Source: CABZJG01 sp902512685
Lineage (GTDB): Bacteria; Pseudomonadota; Alphaproteobacteria; Rhodobacterales; Rhodobacteraceae
Assembly: GCA_051201605.1 (NCBI GenBank)
Contig: CP179201.1
Span: forward strand, 2,356,001-2,420,000
Direction of reading: 5' to 3'
DNA length: 64,000 nt
Under the pieces are notes generated by a model. It was given only the letters and a program-made list of their open reading frames with translations. It made no database searches and was not told the DNA's origin. Below, piece by piece: positions 22,090 through 30,360 of this stretch (position 1 is the first letter of the stretch; each line of letters starts with the position of its first letter). Made by a program: the position numbers and the translations under genes.

Positions 22090-23775
22090 TCAGATTTGAA
22101 GTGCAGAAGCATCTTTAAATGCCGAAATTTGAAACGCCTCTGACTTCCCTTTGACCGTCACGTTTTTCTCAAACGATGCTTGAATAGAAAGACCAGAGCG
22201 TTGATATAAATCCGACGTGATGATCAACTGGCATTCTTCTTCTTTGGTCAATTGTTCTAAACGGCTGGCAACATTAACGCAGTCACCAATGGCTGTGTCA
22301 GTGATATTTTCGCCATATCCCATTGCGCCAACAACAGATGTTCCTGCGTGAATTCCTACACCAAAATTCAGATCGGAACCAAAATCACTTGTGGTGTCGC
22401 TACTAAGCTCTTTTAAGCCTTCAGCAAGCTTGCCAGCGGCCAGAAGGGCGTTTTTAGAATTTTCCTCGACCCCTACACCGTCGGTAAACAAAGCCATGAT
22501 GCCATCACCAATGAATTTATCAATTCGCCCGCCCGTTTGTACGATCGCCTCGCCTGCAATCTTGAAATATTGATTGAGAAGATAAACAGTATCATAGGGC
22601 AAAAGTTTTTCCGAAATCGCTGTAAAGCCGCGCAGATCTACAAACATGACCACGATCTCTTCTTCTCGCCCACACAGAGATTCGCGGTCTTCCGTGGTCA
22701 GGTTTTCAATCGGTGCATTGACCAAGGGGCGTACTTCTAGAGAACTGGTCGGGCGTAACTGGCAGGCAAGTCGGACATTGTCTTGCAGTGAAAGCCTCTC
22801 TGCAACGACGCGTTCAATACCGTTTCGAGGCGGGAGCGCTTCTAGATCTGACATTACTCGAACGCGGCAGGTCGAGCATCGCCCACGTCCGCCGCACATG
22901 GATACATGTCCAATGCGATGCTCTCGGCTGGCCTCAAGGATGGATGTGCCTTTGGTCACCCTCACTTCTTTGCCGTTTGGATAGGTTATTTTTATTTTGC
23001 GAAATGCTTTTCGGAGTTGATGAACCACAAAAACAAAAACTATCACGCCAAGCAAAGTAGCGAAGAAACTTAGAGTGAGCATTTCCTCAATTTGGGTCAG
23101 TTTAGCTTCTAGTTCTTTTCCAATATTTGAACTTGCGTTGATTTGTTCTACTGTCACTTTCTTGTTTTCAATCTTACTAGCTAGTTCTTTCCTGCTGGTT
23201 GTGAAACCGAGTACAGCTAGTATTGGTAAAAGCCAGAAAATCCCCAAAAATGCATTTTTGTATTTTTGGTAAACGGGATGAAATTTTACCATTGATGTAA
23301 TGCCAATAATGCCATGTACCCAAACAAAAATAATAAATAGCGACAAAAAAATAAGCCCACCAGCATCGAGCGTGCCTTCCATAAAAATGGTATAGCTTGT
23401 CTTTGCCTCCTCGAAACGTGGCGCGTAGCCGTTAGTTACTATATGCGGAAGTAAAACTAGCGGTAGCATGAAGCTAGTAACAAGTTGCACCCAGTCTTTA
23501 GCAGGCATTTTAAAAGACCGCTTTGTAAGTAGATACTGAAATCCTAAAGCTGTATGGATTATTATTGATCCATACAAAACTACTGTGACTAAAAAGGATT
23601 TACTGATTGCGCTGACTGCATGTCTCATGCTCTCCATAGCGTCTAAACTAATTAAGCCTACTGAGTGGTTTATAAGGTGAACGGTCACATACAAAAATAT
23701 GATAATTCCGCTATACATCCGAGCAGGGCGTGTGAGGCTATCTAACAAATTCAAGCTAGGTTCCTTACGTTGCAT
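22090..23775 (-). CDS. Membrane-anchored adenylate cyclase with 2Fe-2S domain and cytochrome-b-like N-terminus
   Basis: 561 residues in three parts. Residues about 15-265 have six hydrophobic helices, several carrying histidines (VHLINHS, IIIHTALG, LLPHIV, FVWVHGIIG), a layout like four-helix cytochrome b anchors. Residues about 270-360 are a plant-type ferredoxin domain with CGGRGRCSTC and a final Cys in LACQLRP. From about 370 comes a class III cyclase with metal Asp residues in MFVDLRGFT and FIGDGIMAL, the adenine-selecting Lys in IDKFIGD and GDCVNVASRLE, so cAMP is the expected product. The ATG at 23775 lacks a clear ribosome site; a TTG seven codons later is preceded by AAGGA. The gene stands alone. 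Confidence 0.8.
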   Translation of the reverse strand: MQRKEPSLNLLDSLTRPARMYSGIIIFLYVTVHLINHSVGLISLDAMESMRHAVSAISKSFLVTVVLYGSIIIHTALGFQYLLTKRSFKMPAKDWVQLVTSFMLPLVLLPHIVTNGYAPRFEEAKTSYTIFMEGTLDAGGLIFLSLFIIFVWVHGIIGITSMVKFHPVYQKYKNAFLGIFWLLPILAVLGFTTSRKELASKIENKKVTVEQINASSNIGKELEAKLTQIEEMLTLSFFATLLGVIVFVFVVHQLRKAFRKIKITYPNGKEVRVTKGTSILEASREHRIGHVSMCGGRGRCSTCRVRVMSDLEALPPRNGIERVVAERLSLQDNVRLACQLRPTSSLEVRPLVNAPIENLTTEDRESLCGREEEIVVMFVDLRGFTAISEKLLPYDTVYLLNQYFKIAGEAIVQTGGRIDKFIGDGIMALFTDGVGVEENSKNALLAAGKLAEGLKELSSDTTSDFGSDLNFGVGIHAGTSVVGAMGYGENITDTAIGDCVNVASRLEQLTKEEECQLIITSDLYQRSGLSIQASFEKNVTVKGKSEAFQISAFKDASALQI

Positions 23776-24075
23776 TTATAATAAATTGATAGCGATCTAT
23801 GGCGGCATTGCCTAGCTTTAACTTATAGATTTTTTGAATTGAAGTGATCGTAAAATGAGGCGTGGATTGAGATTAACCAAGAAAACGAGCACTCTCTTTG
23901 AAATCATCTAAAAATAATAAAAGCATTATTTTCAATAATTTATCTATTTTAGTACTTGATTTGTTCTCAATAATTAAGCAGTATAATCACATCCGACCTC
24001 ACCAAGCCCTAAACATGAGACCGCCAGTTCCAGAAACTCTATTGAAAAATGGTACATAATTTGGGGGCTGGACAA
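23776..24075. other. Gene-free stretch with IS6 and other scars
   Basis: No gene. At 23835-23870 a piece of the IS6-type element's 3' part survives (TTGAATTGAAGTGATCGTAA, AATGAGGCGTGGATTGAG). The short repeat shared with 19.9 kb lies at 24017-24066. The remainder is AT-rich and unassigned. Confidence 0.5.
24017..24066 (+). repeat. Short dispersed repeat, copy B
   Basis: GTTCCAGAAACTCTATTGAA, AAATGGTACATAATTTGGGG, then GGACAA; matches 19867-19916. It abuts the truncated IS3-type orfB, so it may be the terminus of whatever element replaced the missing part of that insertion sequence. Confidence 0.5.
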
Positions 24076-24206
24076 ACCCACCGAGCATACCAATCGTAAT
24101 AGGTGCTGCTAGGAACCCCAATCATCGACAGGGTCTGTTTGACCGGCAAGTGTGAGGCTTCCACGGTGTGGATGATTTCAATCTTCTCAGAGGCGGAATA
24201 TCTCAT
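24076..24206 (-). pseudogene. IS3-type orfB, N-terminal remnant
   Basis: Starting at ATG 24206, which overlaps the orfA stop (ATGA), the frame reads MRYSASEKIEIIHTVEASHL, PVKQTLSMIGVPSSTYYDWY, a clear OrfB N-terminus. Similarity ends near 24076 and the catalytic DDE domain is missing. Confidence 0.7.
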
Positions 24207-24577
24207 TCGTCGAACTCCCCATCCCCGAGCATGTTTTTTTTAAGCAGGCGGTTCTCAAGCGTTAGCTCCGCGACCACCTCCTTTAAGGCAGATGATTGCG
24301 AACGCAACTCTTTGACCTCAGGGGAGGACGCCTGGCGTGCAGTATCGCCCGCCAAACGGTTCTTGCCAGCCTCCAGGAATTCCTTCGACCATGAGTAGTA
24401 AAGGCTCTCGGCAATACCCTCGCGGCGGCACAGACCTGCAATGCTTTCCTCGCCGCGTAGACCAGCCAGCACAATCCTGATCTTCTCTTCAGCAGAATAG
24501 TGCTTACGCGTCTTACGCTTGATACCTCTGACCAACTTATCAGCGGCTTCTTTCGATGTTCCGGATCTCTTATTCAT
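24203..24577 (-). CDS. IS3-type orfA (helix-turn-helix subunit of a dead element)
   Basis: 124 residues. The helix-turn-helix region (RKHYSAEEKIRIVLAGLRGEESIAGLCRREGIAESLYYSW) is followed by a leucine-zipper-like helix (VKELRSQSSALKEVVAELTLENRLLKK), as usual for OrfA. The frame is open but orfB is truncated, so no functional transposase can be made. The small-protein cassette lies just beyond it. Confidence 0.8.
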   Translation of the reverse strand: MNKRSGTSKEAADKLVRGIKRKTRKHYSAEEKIRIVLAGLRGEESIAGLCRREGIAESLYYSWSKEFLEAGKNRLAGDTARQASSPEVKELRSQSSALKEVVAELTLENRLLKKNMLGDGEFDE

Positions 24578-24679
24578 CTTCGCTCCTTAATAGCTGCGAT
24601 GAACCAGAAATCCTCCCTTGCTTAAACCCCTAAATCTTTCCGGTAGGCGCTGACGTCAGACAGTACAGACCACATTAAG

Positions 24680-24997
24680 CTACTCTTTCAATCCTAGTTC
24701 GGAAAACGTCTGAGCTTGGAAAAAGTAGTCTATGTCACCCTGATAATAAAACTCATCTTTCAAAGCAGAACCAAATACCTCTTCATGGAATTTAGTCCTA
24801 TCTTCTAGATTTGCTTCCGCAGCTTCCTCGCTGGGATATATAGAGATGTCCACGAAGGAGGTTGGGCTAGTCCTGATACAAAAACACATCTGCATATGAG
24901 GAAACACTCTAGCTCTCTGCTTTTTGTGGCTCTCTTGGGCAAATGCCAGAGCCTCAGCGCTGTCAAATTCAAGAACGGAAACTCTTGCTATAGCCAT
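24680..24997 (-). CDS. Small ABM/dimeric alpha-beta-barrel-like protein, copy 1
   Basis: 105 residues; AAGGGGG lies eight bases before the ATG. The start MAIARVSVLEFDSAEAL and the middle FVDISIYPSEEAAEANLEDRTKFHEEVFG follow the strand-helix-strand pattern of ferredoxin-fold dimeric barrel proteins such as antibiotic-biosynthesis monooxygenases. A paralogue is at 25353-25658 and a frameshifted one at 21848-22075. It is the last of three tightly spaced minus-strand genes. No catalytic residues can be named; a small-molecule binding or monooxygenase role is only a fold-level guess. Confidence 0.65.
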   Translation of the reverse strand: MAIARVSVLEFDSAEALAFAQESHKKQRARVFPHMQMCFCIRTSPTSFVDISIYPSEEAAEANLEDRTKFHEEVFGSALKDEFYYQGDIDYFFQAQTFSELGLKE

Positions 24998-25033
24998 TTA
25001 AAATACCCCCTTAAGTAATCTGCGCCATTTTGT

Positions 25034-25270
25034 TCAAAAATCTGGCAAAGCGTTAAAGTAATCCTCTTTTTCCTGCATCCACTTTTGCATGGCGGCAGGT
25101 TCGCCCATGAGTTTTCCCATCTCTTTCATAGCATCAAGATGAGCTTGATCTTGCGCTTTAGACATTGTCATACCATGCGCCTGACTTTGTGAGGCAACTT
25201 CCGAAAATGTATTGCCTTCAAAGATAAGGTCACATGCACCTCCTAGCTCACGACAAGTGATTTTCTTCAT
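25034..25270 (-). CDS. DUF1059-family small protein
   Basis: 78 residues. The N-terminus MKKITCRELGGACDLIFEGNTFSEV matches the DUF1059 pattern, with two conserved cysteines (Cys6 and Cys13), and a second half rich in Met and charged residues (MKEMGKLMGEPAAMQKW). Family function is unknown. It is placed 36 bases before the ABM-like gene and 82 bases after its paralogue, so the three probably form one transcript. Confidence 0.7.
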   Translation of the reverse strand: MKKITCRELGGACDLIFEGNTFSEVASQSQAHGMTMSKAQDQAHLDAMKEMGKLMGEPAAMQKWMQEKEDYFNALPDF

Positions 25271-25352
25271 ATCTCAACCCTTTTGTTTATAAGAGCTTAA
25301 AAGTTTACATTGATAGGTCTAGTCTTAAACGTTGAGCATGTGGCTATTTAAT

Positions 25353-25658
25353 TTATTCAATCTCAAAGGCCGCTTCAGGTTTCTGATAGAAAATACTTAA
25401 ATCTCCTTCGTGGCTCATGGTTAAGGAAAGCCCTTTAACTTCTGCCATATGGTCATCACGCAAAGATTTAGCTCTGTCTGCAGCTTCTTTGTCTGGGTAA
25501 ATAGTGATGGATAACGAAGATGTTTCAGTAGTCTGCACCCCAGCTATCAAAAGTAGTTCAGGGAAAAGATTCCCAGAATTAGAATTGAGAACTTCGGCGT
25601 CCCTTTTCAAATCTTCTTCAGAGTCAAACTCAACCATATTTATTCTTACATACGCCAA
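25353..25658 (-). CDS. Small ABM/dimeric alpha-beta-barrel-like protein, copy 2
   Basis: 101 residues from TTG 25658, chosen because GGGAG precedes it and because the resulting N-terminus (AYVRINMVEFDSEEDL) aligns with the start of copy 1; the frame is open further upstream but without a ribosome site. The middle section LSITIYPDKEAADRAKSLRDDHM matches copy 1. First gene of the three-gene cassette. Function unknown. Confidence 0.65.
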   Translation of the reverse strand: MAYVRINMVEFDSEEDLKRDAEVLNSNSGNLFPELLLIAGVQTTETSSLSITIYPDKEAADRAKSLRDDHMAEVKGLSLTMSHEGDLSIFYQKPEAAFEIE

Positions 25659-25885
25659 TATCTTAACTCCCTTTGTTAACTTTGAGGACTGATTGCAAAA
25701 ATTATAACATATCGACCTAGCCAATAAACAGACAGTTGTAAGCATTTATAATTTCTGCACCTGGAAAGTGCTGAGCTAGGCTTGGATTTATCAGAACAAT
25801 GAAAAGCCTTGATGCATGTCAGCTTATTAACTAGCTCAGTAATGCTTTCATTGCGTCTATAATATCACTCTTTTCTTTTAGCTGC

Positions 25886-26700
25886 GGTGCTGTCAGACAA
25901 ATCGGCTCAAGCATCAGAGGCCTGAAGAGCGAGGATTCTACGAGGCGATAAGAGAGCGCCACTCTGTAAGAGCAGCGTCGCGGTTTAGCTTGAAAGCACT
26001 GCGCTTGGAGAGGGATCTTTGTGAATTGAAGTGATTGTGAAATGAGGCGTGGATTGAAGCGAACTTTTGCAGGCTGTGCATACGCCTAAATCGCAGCATC
26101 GCGCGTTCTCGTCGTCGAAAAGGTAAGTGTGAATTCTCCGCTCTGTTATTTGCCCATCGCTGTGTAACTTGCTTATCTGCACAGCCAAGCTCTTTTGCTG
26201 CTGCACTGTAGGATCGAAGCCTATCTGTGACGATCTCATTGGGCGATCCATACCGACGCATAGCTTTTTTCATGAACTTTAGCGCTGCTTTTTTATCTCT
26301 CTTTTTGGTGACATAGCTTTCTAGCACCTCGCCCTCATGATCGACTGCACGCCATAGGTAATATCTTTCGCCATTTATCTTTACAAAGACTTCATCAAGG
26401 TGCCACTTCCAGTTGCTCGACTGCATGCCCTCCGCCCTTCGCTTTTTGATCTGGCTTGCGAACTGAGAGCCAAACCTGTGCCACCAGTACCGGACAGATT
26501 CATAGCTTACATCCACGCCGCGTTCATGAAGAAGGTCTTCCACATTTCTCAATGAAAGTGGAAATCTCACATAAAGCATGACTGCAAGTTGGATAATCTC
26601 AGGACTGGTTTTGAAATAGCGGAAAGATACAGGATTGGGCATGTCACAGAAGTTAATTTCCACGATGCTGTCAGGCAAGGTAGTTTATTCTGACAAAGCC
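25886..26700 (-). mobile_element. IS6-type insertion sequence, full length, inserted in a recombinase gene
   Basis: About 815 bp with ends GGTGCTGTCAGACAAA and (coding strand) GGCTTTGTCAGAATAAAC. Its right border at 26700 is immediately followed by the interior of a large serine recombinase gene whose intact copy is at 40624-42231, so the 5' two-fifths of that gene (to codon ~210) has been lost on the left side. Flanking octamers do not match. Confidence 0.85.
25938..26678 (-). CDS. IS6-type transposase, intact
   Basis: 246 residues, the full-length reference for this subfamily in the window. Helix-turn-helix (LRNVEDLLHERGVDVSYESVRYW), then WHLDEVFVKI, IVTDRLRSY and NNRAENSHLPFRRRERAM as DDE segments; it ends ALTEWRSLIAS. 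A methionine 12 codons downstream (MPNPVSFRYF) may be the real start, since IS6 transposases usually begin close to that motif. Confidence 0.88.
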   Translation of the reverse strand: MPDSIVEINFCDMPNPVSFRYFKTSPEIIQLAVMLYVRFPLSLRNVEDLLHERGVDVSYESVRYWWHRFGSQFASQIKKRRAEGMQSSNWKWHLDEVFVKINGERYYLWRAVDHEGEVLESYVTKKRDKKAALKFMKKAMRRYGSPNEIVTDRLRSYSAAAKELGCADKQVTQRWANNRAENSHLPFRRRERAMLRFRRMHSLQKFASIHASFHNHFNSQRSLSKRSAFKLNRDAALTEWRSLIAS

Positions 26701-27690
26701 CTCAGTAAGGTAAAGCGTTCTGTGGATACGCTCTGGCCAGATCAGAACTGGAGCCGTGGGCGCATACACAACATTCTGATCAATCCGATCTACATCGGTA
26801 AGATCAAACATAAGACTGAAGTCTATGAAGGATTGCATGAGGCCATTATAGACCAAGGCCAATTTGATCGGGTTCAGGACCAGCTGCAAAAGAGGTCAGT
26901 CATCAAGCGGGGCAAGCATCCCTCTCGTGGGCCCTCTGCCTATCTGGTTGGCAAAGTCTATGATGAGACAGGAGACAGGTTAACGCCATCCAAGTCCAAA
27001 AAGTTATCTGGGAGGGTTATCCGGTATTATTACTCCAACCGCCTCATATCAGGTGGTGCTGATCCCACCGGGTGGCGCCTGCGGGCAGATATGTTGGAAG
27101 GATTGCTGAGTGAGATTGTCGAGGCAAGGCTCGGTGAGTCACTCACACAGTTCAGGTTGGCGCCGCAGATGAAGCCACATGAGTTAAACGACGCCAAAGA
27201 GCATTTGGGACAGTTGGATGTCAAAGGCATACTGGATTTAATCAAGCAGGTTGATCTCAGTGAGACCACAGCGCGGATAGAACTGGATATCGATAAAGTA
27301 AGCTCTCTTATTCAAACAGAAATCAGCAAGCTGGATTTAGAGCTTTTACGTATTGAAGAGCCTGTCACGCTTCGCAAGCGCACGAATGGCACCAAGCTCA
27401 CTTGGGTTGGCTATAAGGGAGAGCCCAATCACGCCCTTATAAGAGCTATTGTAACAGCTCAGGCGTGGGTAGAGGAGATCAAGGCAGGCCAGTCTGTCTC
27501 CGACATTCTGCAAGCCCATAATATTCCTGAGGGCATGATCTGGAAGCGCATACGCCTTGCCTTTTTATCTCCTGAGGTTCTCAAAGCGATTGCCCAAGGA
27601 AAGACCAATCGAGACCTCACAATCAAGATTCTCACCCAGCGTGAATTGCCCCTTGATTGGTCTAAGCAAGAAGCCCTGTTTTTGATCTGA
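26701..27690 (+). pseudogene. Large serine recombinase, 5'-truncated copy
   Basis: 329 codons corresponding to residues from about 207 to the end of the intact recombinase at 40.6 kb, beginning at LSKVKRSVDTLWP directly at the IS border. The catalytic resolvase domain with the nucleophilic serine is absent; the zinc-ribbon/DNA-binding and C-terminal parts remain and are about 90% the same by eye. The frame is open back into the insertion sequence but any product would be a chimera without catalytic activity. Confidence 0.85.
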
Positions 27691-27849
27691 ATTCCCTGTT
27701 ACGGCCGATTAAATTCCCTGTTATTTTCTAAGCCCGTTTTATAGAAACCCCAACAAACATTGGGCATTTGATCAAGATTAGGCGTTCCAAAACATCAAAA
27801 AAAGAAAAATTCCCTGTTAAATTCCCTGTTAATCCCAAAAAACAGGGAA
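27690..27849 (+). repeat. ATTCCCTGTTA repeat array downstream of the truncated recombinase
   Basis: Four direct copies of AATTCCCTGTTA start at 27690, 27712, 27808 and 27820, and an inverted copy (AACAGGGAA) lies at 27841-27849, making a 9-bp stem with the last direct copy. The same arrangement follows the intact recombinase at 42.2 kb. The sequence from here to about 28012 holds no gene; it continues the duplicated block up to an IS6-type terminus. Iteron-like binding sites or a structured terminator are both possible. Confidence 0.75.
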
Positions 27850-28012
27850 AACCCACCCTCGCAAAATCACCAGCTGAGGTTTAGCGGTAATTATCGCTGA
27901 TATGAGAGGTGATGTGGGGCATCAGTCGCAAAGCGCTGTTGTAAATCCCTGATCTTGCGCAGGAATAGTGCCAGAAATACCAGTACCAGGAATGATGAGG
28001 ATGTGGTGGCGG

Positions 28013-28185
28013 TGCTGTCAGACAAATCGGCTCAAGCATCAGAAGCCTTGGGAGCGTGAATTCTATGAGGCGATAAGAAAGCGCCACTCTGTAAGAGCAG
28101 CGTCGCGGTTTAGCTTGAAAGTACTGCGAGTTGATAGTGACCTTTGTGAATTAAAGTGATTGTGAAATGAGGCGTGAATTGAGAG
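28013..28185 (-). mobile_element. 3' remnant of an IS6-type element
   Basis: The end repeat GGTGCTGTCAGACAAATCGG is followed by ~150 bp matching the transposase C-terminal coding part, ending at about 28185 with GAGGCGTGAATTGAG. The remainder is missing. The remnant supplies the last ten or so codons and the stop of the adjoining flavoprotein gene. Confidence 0.75.
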
Positions 28186-29662
28186 CCAACTCAGCGGCGC
28201 TCATACCCGCTATTTTGCCAAATACTGCACCAGACGTGAGACCAGAACCTCCGGGATAGCCGCCCCAAAACACCCCACCAACCATCTCTCCACATGCAAA
28301 CAATCCTGACACTGGTGAACCAACCTTGTCCATTATAGATGCATTACTTGAAATCTTTACGCCACCATATGTAAAGGTGATCCCACCCGTTACTGGATAC
28401 GCACGAAATGGTGGTGTATCAATCGATTGCGCCCAATTGGATTTCGAAAGTCCGGTAGAGGTAGACGACTTGCCATCCTTGATCGTTGGGTCAAAAGCAG
28501 TTTTTGGATCTGTATTGGCATTGAATTCTTTTAGGCTTGCTTCTGCCTCTATCGCGTTTAACCCTTGGCATTTCTGCAAAAGCTCTTTCAAACTATCTGC
28601 CTCTTCATATTTGGCATCATAAAACCGGTATTCTTCATACAACAGATCAAACACTTTGCTGTCAAAAATCTGCCAGGCTCTTTGACTAGGTTGTCGTAAA
28701 ACAGCCTGACCAAACTGTGCATAGGTGTAATTCCTAAAGTCTATGCCCTCATCGACAAATCGCACACCGTTTTCGTTCAGCATAACGCCCAAAAAGTAAC
28801 TGATCTTGCGATAATTTTTTCGTTCACCGTGCGGAATATCCAGGTTGCCGAAATCTTTCATAAAATAATCCATCGGCGTAGCATGGCATCCGCTGAAACG
28901 GCCATAGCGCTCTGCACCTAACGCCCATGCTGCTAGTAAACCATCGCCAGTGTTGTGCGGTGTGCCTCTCACCTTAGCGTTGCTCCATTCCTCACCAAGC
29001 AGCTCGGTCCGCATATTTGCGTTACTTTCAAAGCCGCCGCAGGCGAGGATCACTGTTTTTGCGGCAATTTGCTCACCTGTTGCTAGAGTGACGCCGGTAA
29101 TGACGGCCTCATGGGTCCGGAGAGATTGAAACTCACAACCATACCGGATGGATCCACCCAATTTTTGATAGGCCTCTAGCTCCATCTCGAATAGGCCTAC
29201 ACCTTCGTTTTCTGCGGCAAGTGTCAGTCCGCCCCAAAACACAATTTGATTGTCCTTTTCAAAGCTTTGTCGCGACCAGATTGGATCAAAGGTTACGCCA
29301 TGACGCGCGAGCCAAAGCATAGTGTCATAGCTCTTTGAAACAAGTATCTCTTGCTCGTCGCTCAACGGTGCGCCATCGTTGAAGCTTAACAAATCTGCAG
29401 TGAATTTCTCTTGCGTATAGCTGCCAAAATCTGTGCGCGCTATTCGCGGATCATTTGGCGTTGCCAAAAGGGGAAGTAAATCTTCGCTGGTTTCATATGC
29501 AAATCGCATGGCACCAGCCGTATATTTTGTATTGCCACCAGCCATATTGCAGTCTGCTTTTTCAATCATTAAAACATTTGCACCATGTTCGCAGGCTGCA
29601 ATTCCGGCACAAAGGGCTGCATTGCCGGATCCCACAATGACCACATCCCAAAGCTTGCCCAT
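28151..29662 (-). CDS. FAD-dependent dehydrogenase, tricarballylate dehydrogenase (TcuA)-like
   Basis: 503 residues. The FAD-binding motif VIVGSGNAALCAGIAACEHGANVLMIEKA is at about 8-36, and the C-terminal FAD segment is GLFACGEMVGGVFWGGYPGGSGLTSGAVFGKIAG. This is the fumarate-reductase/succinate-dehydrogenase flavoprotein superfamily; GNAALCA at the start and the overall length fit TcuA, which oxidises tricarballylate to cis-aconitate. The last residues (NSRLISQSL) are encoded by an IS6 remnant, so the original C-terminus was replaced, though the FAD segment is whole. AAGGAGT precedes the ATG. Divergent from a GntR regulator and near a tricarboxylate uptake system. Confidence 0.7.
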   Translation of the reverse strand: MGKLWDVVIVGSGNAALCAGIAACEHGANVLMIEKADCNMAGGNTKYTAGAMRFAYETSEDLLPLLATPNDPRIARTDFGSYTQEKFTADLLSFNDGAPLSDEQEILVSKSYDTMLWLARHGVTFDPIWSRQSFEKDNQIVFWGGLTLAAENEGVGLFEMELEAYQKLGGSIRYGCEFQSLRTHEAVITGVTLATGEQIAAKTVILACGGFESNANMRTELLGEEWSNAKVRGTPHNTGDGLLAAWALGAERYGRFSGCHATPMDYFMKDFGNLDIPHGERKNYRKISYFLGVMLNENGVRFVDEGIDFRNYTYAQFGQAVLRQPSQRAWQIFDSKVFDLLYEEYRFYDAKYEEADSLKELLQKCQGLNAIEAEASLKEFNANTDPKTAFDPTIKDGKSSTSTGLSKSNWAQSIDTPPFRAYPVTGGITFTYGGVKISSNASIMDKVGSPVSGLFACGEMVGGVFWGGYPGGSGLTSGAVFGKIAGMSAAELALNSRLISQSL

Positions 29663-29672
29663 AACTCACTCC

Positions 29673-29700
29673 TTGTATGATTGCATCCAAGCGTATACAA
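29673..29700. promoter_or_regulatory. Candidate GntR operator between tcuA-like gene and regulator
   Basis: TTGTAT and ATACAA form a 6-bp inverted repeat separated by 16 bases in the 65-base gap between the divergent flavoprotein and GntR genes; GTATACAAT at its right end is itself a near-palindrome. FCD-type GntR proteins commonly bind short TTGTATAC-like palindromes. Not tested. Confidence 0.35.
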
Positions 29701-29727
29701 TATTGCAATCCGTATTCAAGAGCACTG

Positions 29728-30360
29728 ATGTCTACTCCCACACCTATCTATCAACAATTATTTGCAGCAATCAAAACCGGTGGCCTGCGCCCTGGCGACC
29801 GTCTCTTGGAAACGGATCTGGCGCGACGCTTTGGTGTCAGTCGTACACCGATCCGAGAAGCGATCCGCCGTTTGGAAACAGATGGGCTTGTTGCGCATAA
29901 ACCTCGGGTCGGGGCCATGATACGTGTTTTAAGCCAGCAAGAAATTGTCGAACTTTATGAAATGCGAATTGTTCTTGAAGAAACAGCAGCGCAAATGGCA
30001 GCCAAACATACCTCAAAAGCAGAAATTCATACGCTTGAAACTATGAATGCGCAAATGATGCAGGCGGCTTCAGATCCATATAAAGTGGTCACGCTTAATC
30101 GCAAATTCCATGCCTGCATACTCAGCGCAGCGCGCAATCGTTTTTTGGCACAAAGCCATAGTTCATTATCCAATTCTTTGATCCTTTTAGGAAAAACAAC
30201 TTTGGAGAGCTCTGAGCGCGTCAAGGATGTGGTGGCGCAGCATGACTCCATCATAGCCGCCCTAAAATCTGGTCAGGCAGAAATCGCTGCTAAAATGATG
30301 CGCGCGCATATGGAGGCATCGCTCGAACATCGCTTGAAGGCCTTGCAACTTGATGGGTAA
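29728..30360 (+). CDS. GntR-family (FCD subfamily) transcriptional regulator
   Basis: 210 residues from ATG 29728; an ATG 17 codons earlier is possible but would put the start inside the divergent promoter region. Winged helix at about 8-70 (IKTGGLRPGDRLLETDLARRFGVSRTPIREAIRRLETDGLV), followed by an all-helical FCD effector domain with metal-ligand-like residues (EMRIVLEE, NRKFHACI, QHDSIIAAL). It overlaps the start of the membrane-protein gene and faces the flavoprotein gene, so it probably regulates the organic-acid island. Confidence 0.8.
   Translation: MSTPTPIYQQLFAAIKTGGLRPGDRLLETDLARRFGVSRTPIREAIRRLETDGLVAHKPRVGAMIRVLSQQEIVELYEMRIVLEETAAQMAAKHTSKAEIHTLETMNAQMMQAASDPYKVVTLNRKFHACILSAARNRFLAQSHSSLSNSLILLGKTTLESSERVKDVVAQHDSIIAALKSGQAEIAAKMMRAHMEASLEHRLKALQLDG

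Noticed and set aside
26635..26700. An apparent start for the truncated recombinase within the IS6 end
   Set aside because: The in-frame start lies in insertion-sequence DNA; the upstream codons are not recombinase sequence, so it would only give a chimera lacking the catalytic domain.
27690..27849. The ATTCCCTGTTA repeats as a CRISPR array
   Set aside because: The repeat unit is only about 12 bases, the spacers are irregular (10-85 bases) and two copies in the window have the same intervening sequence; no cas genes.
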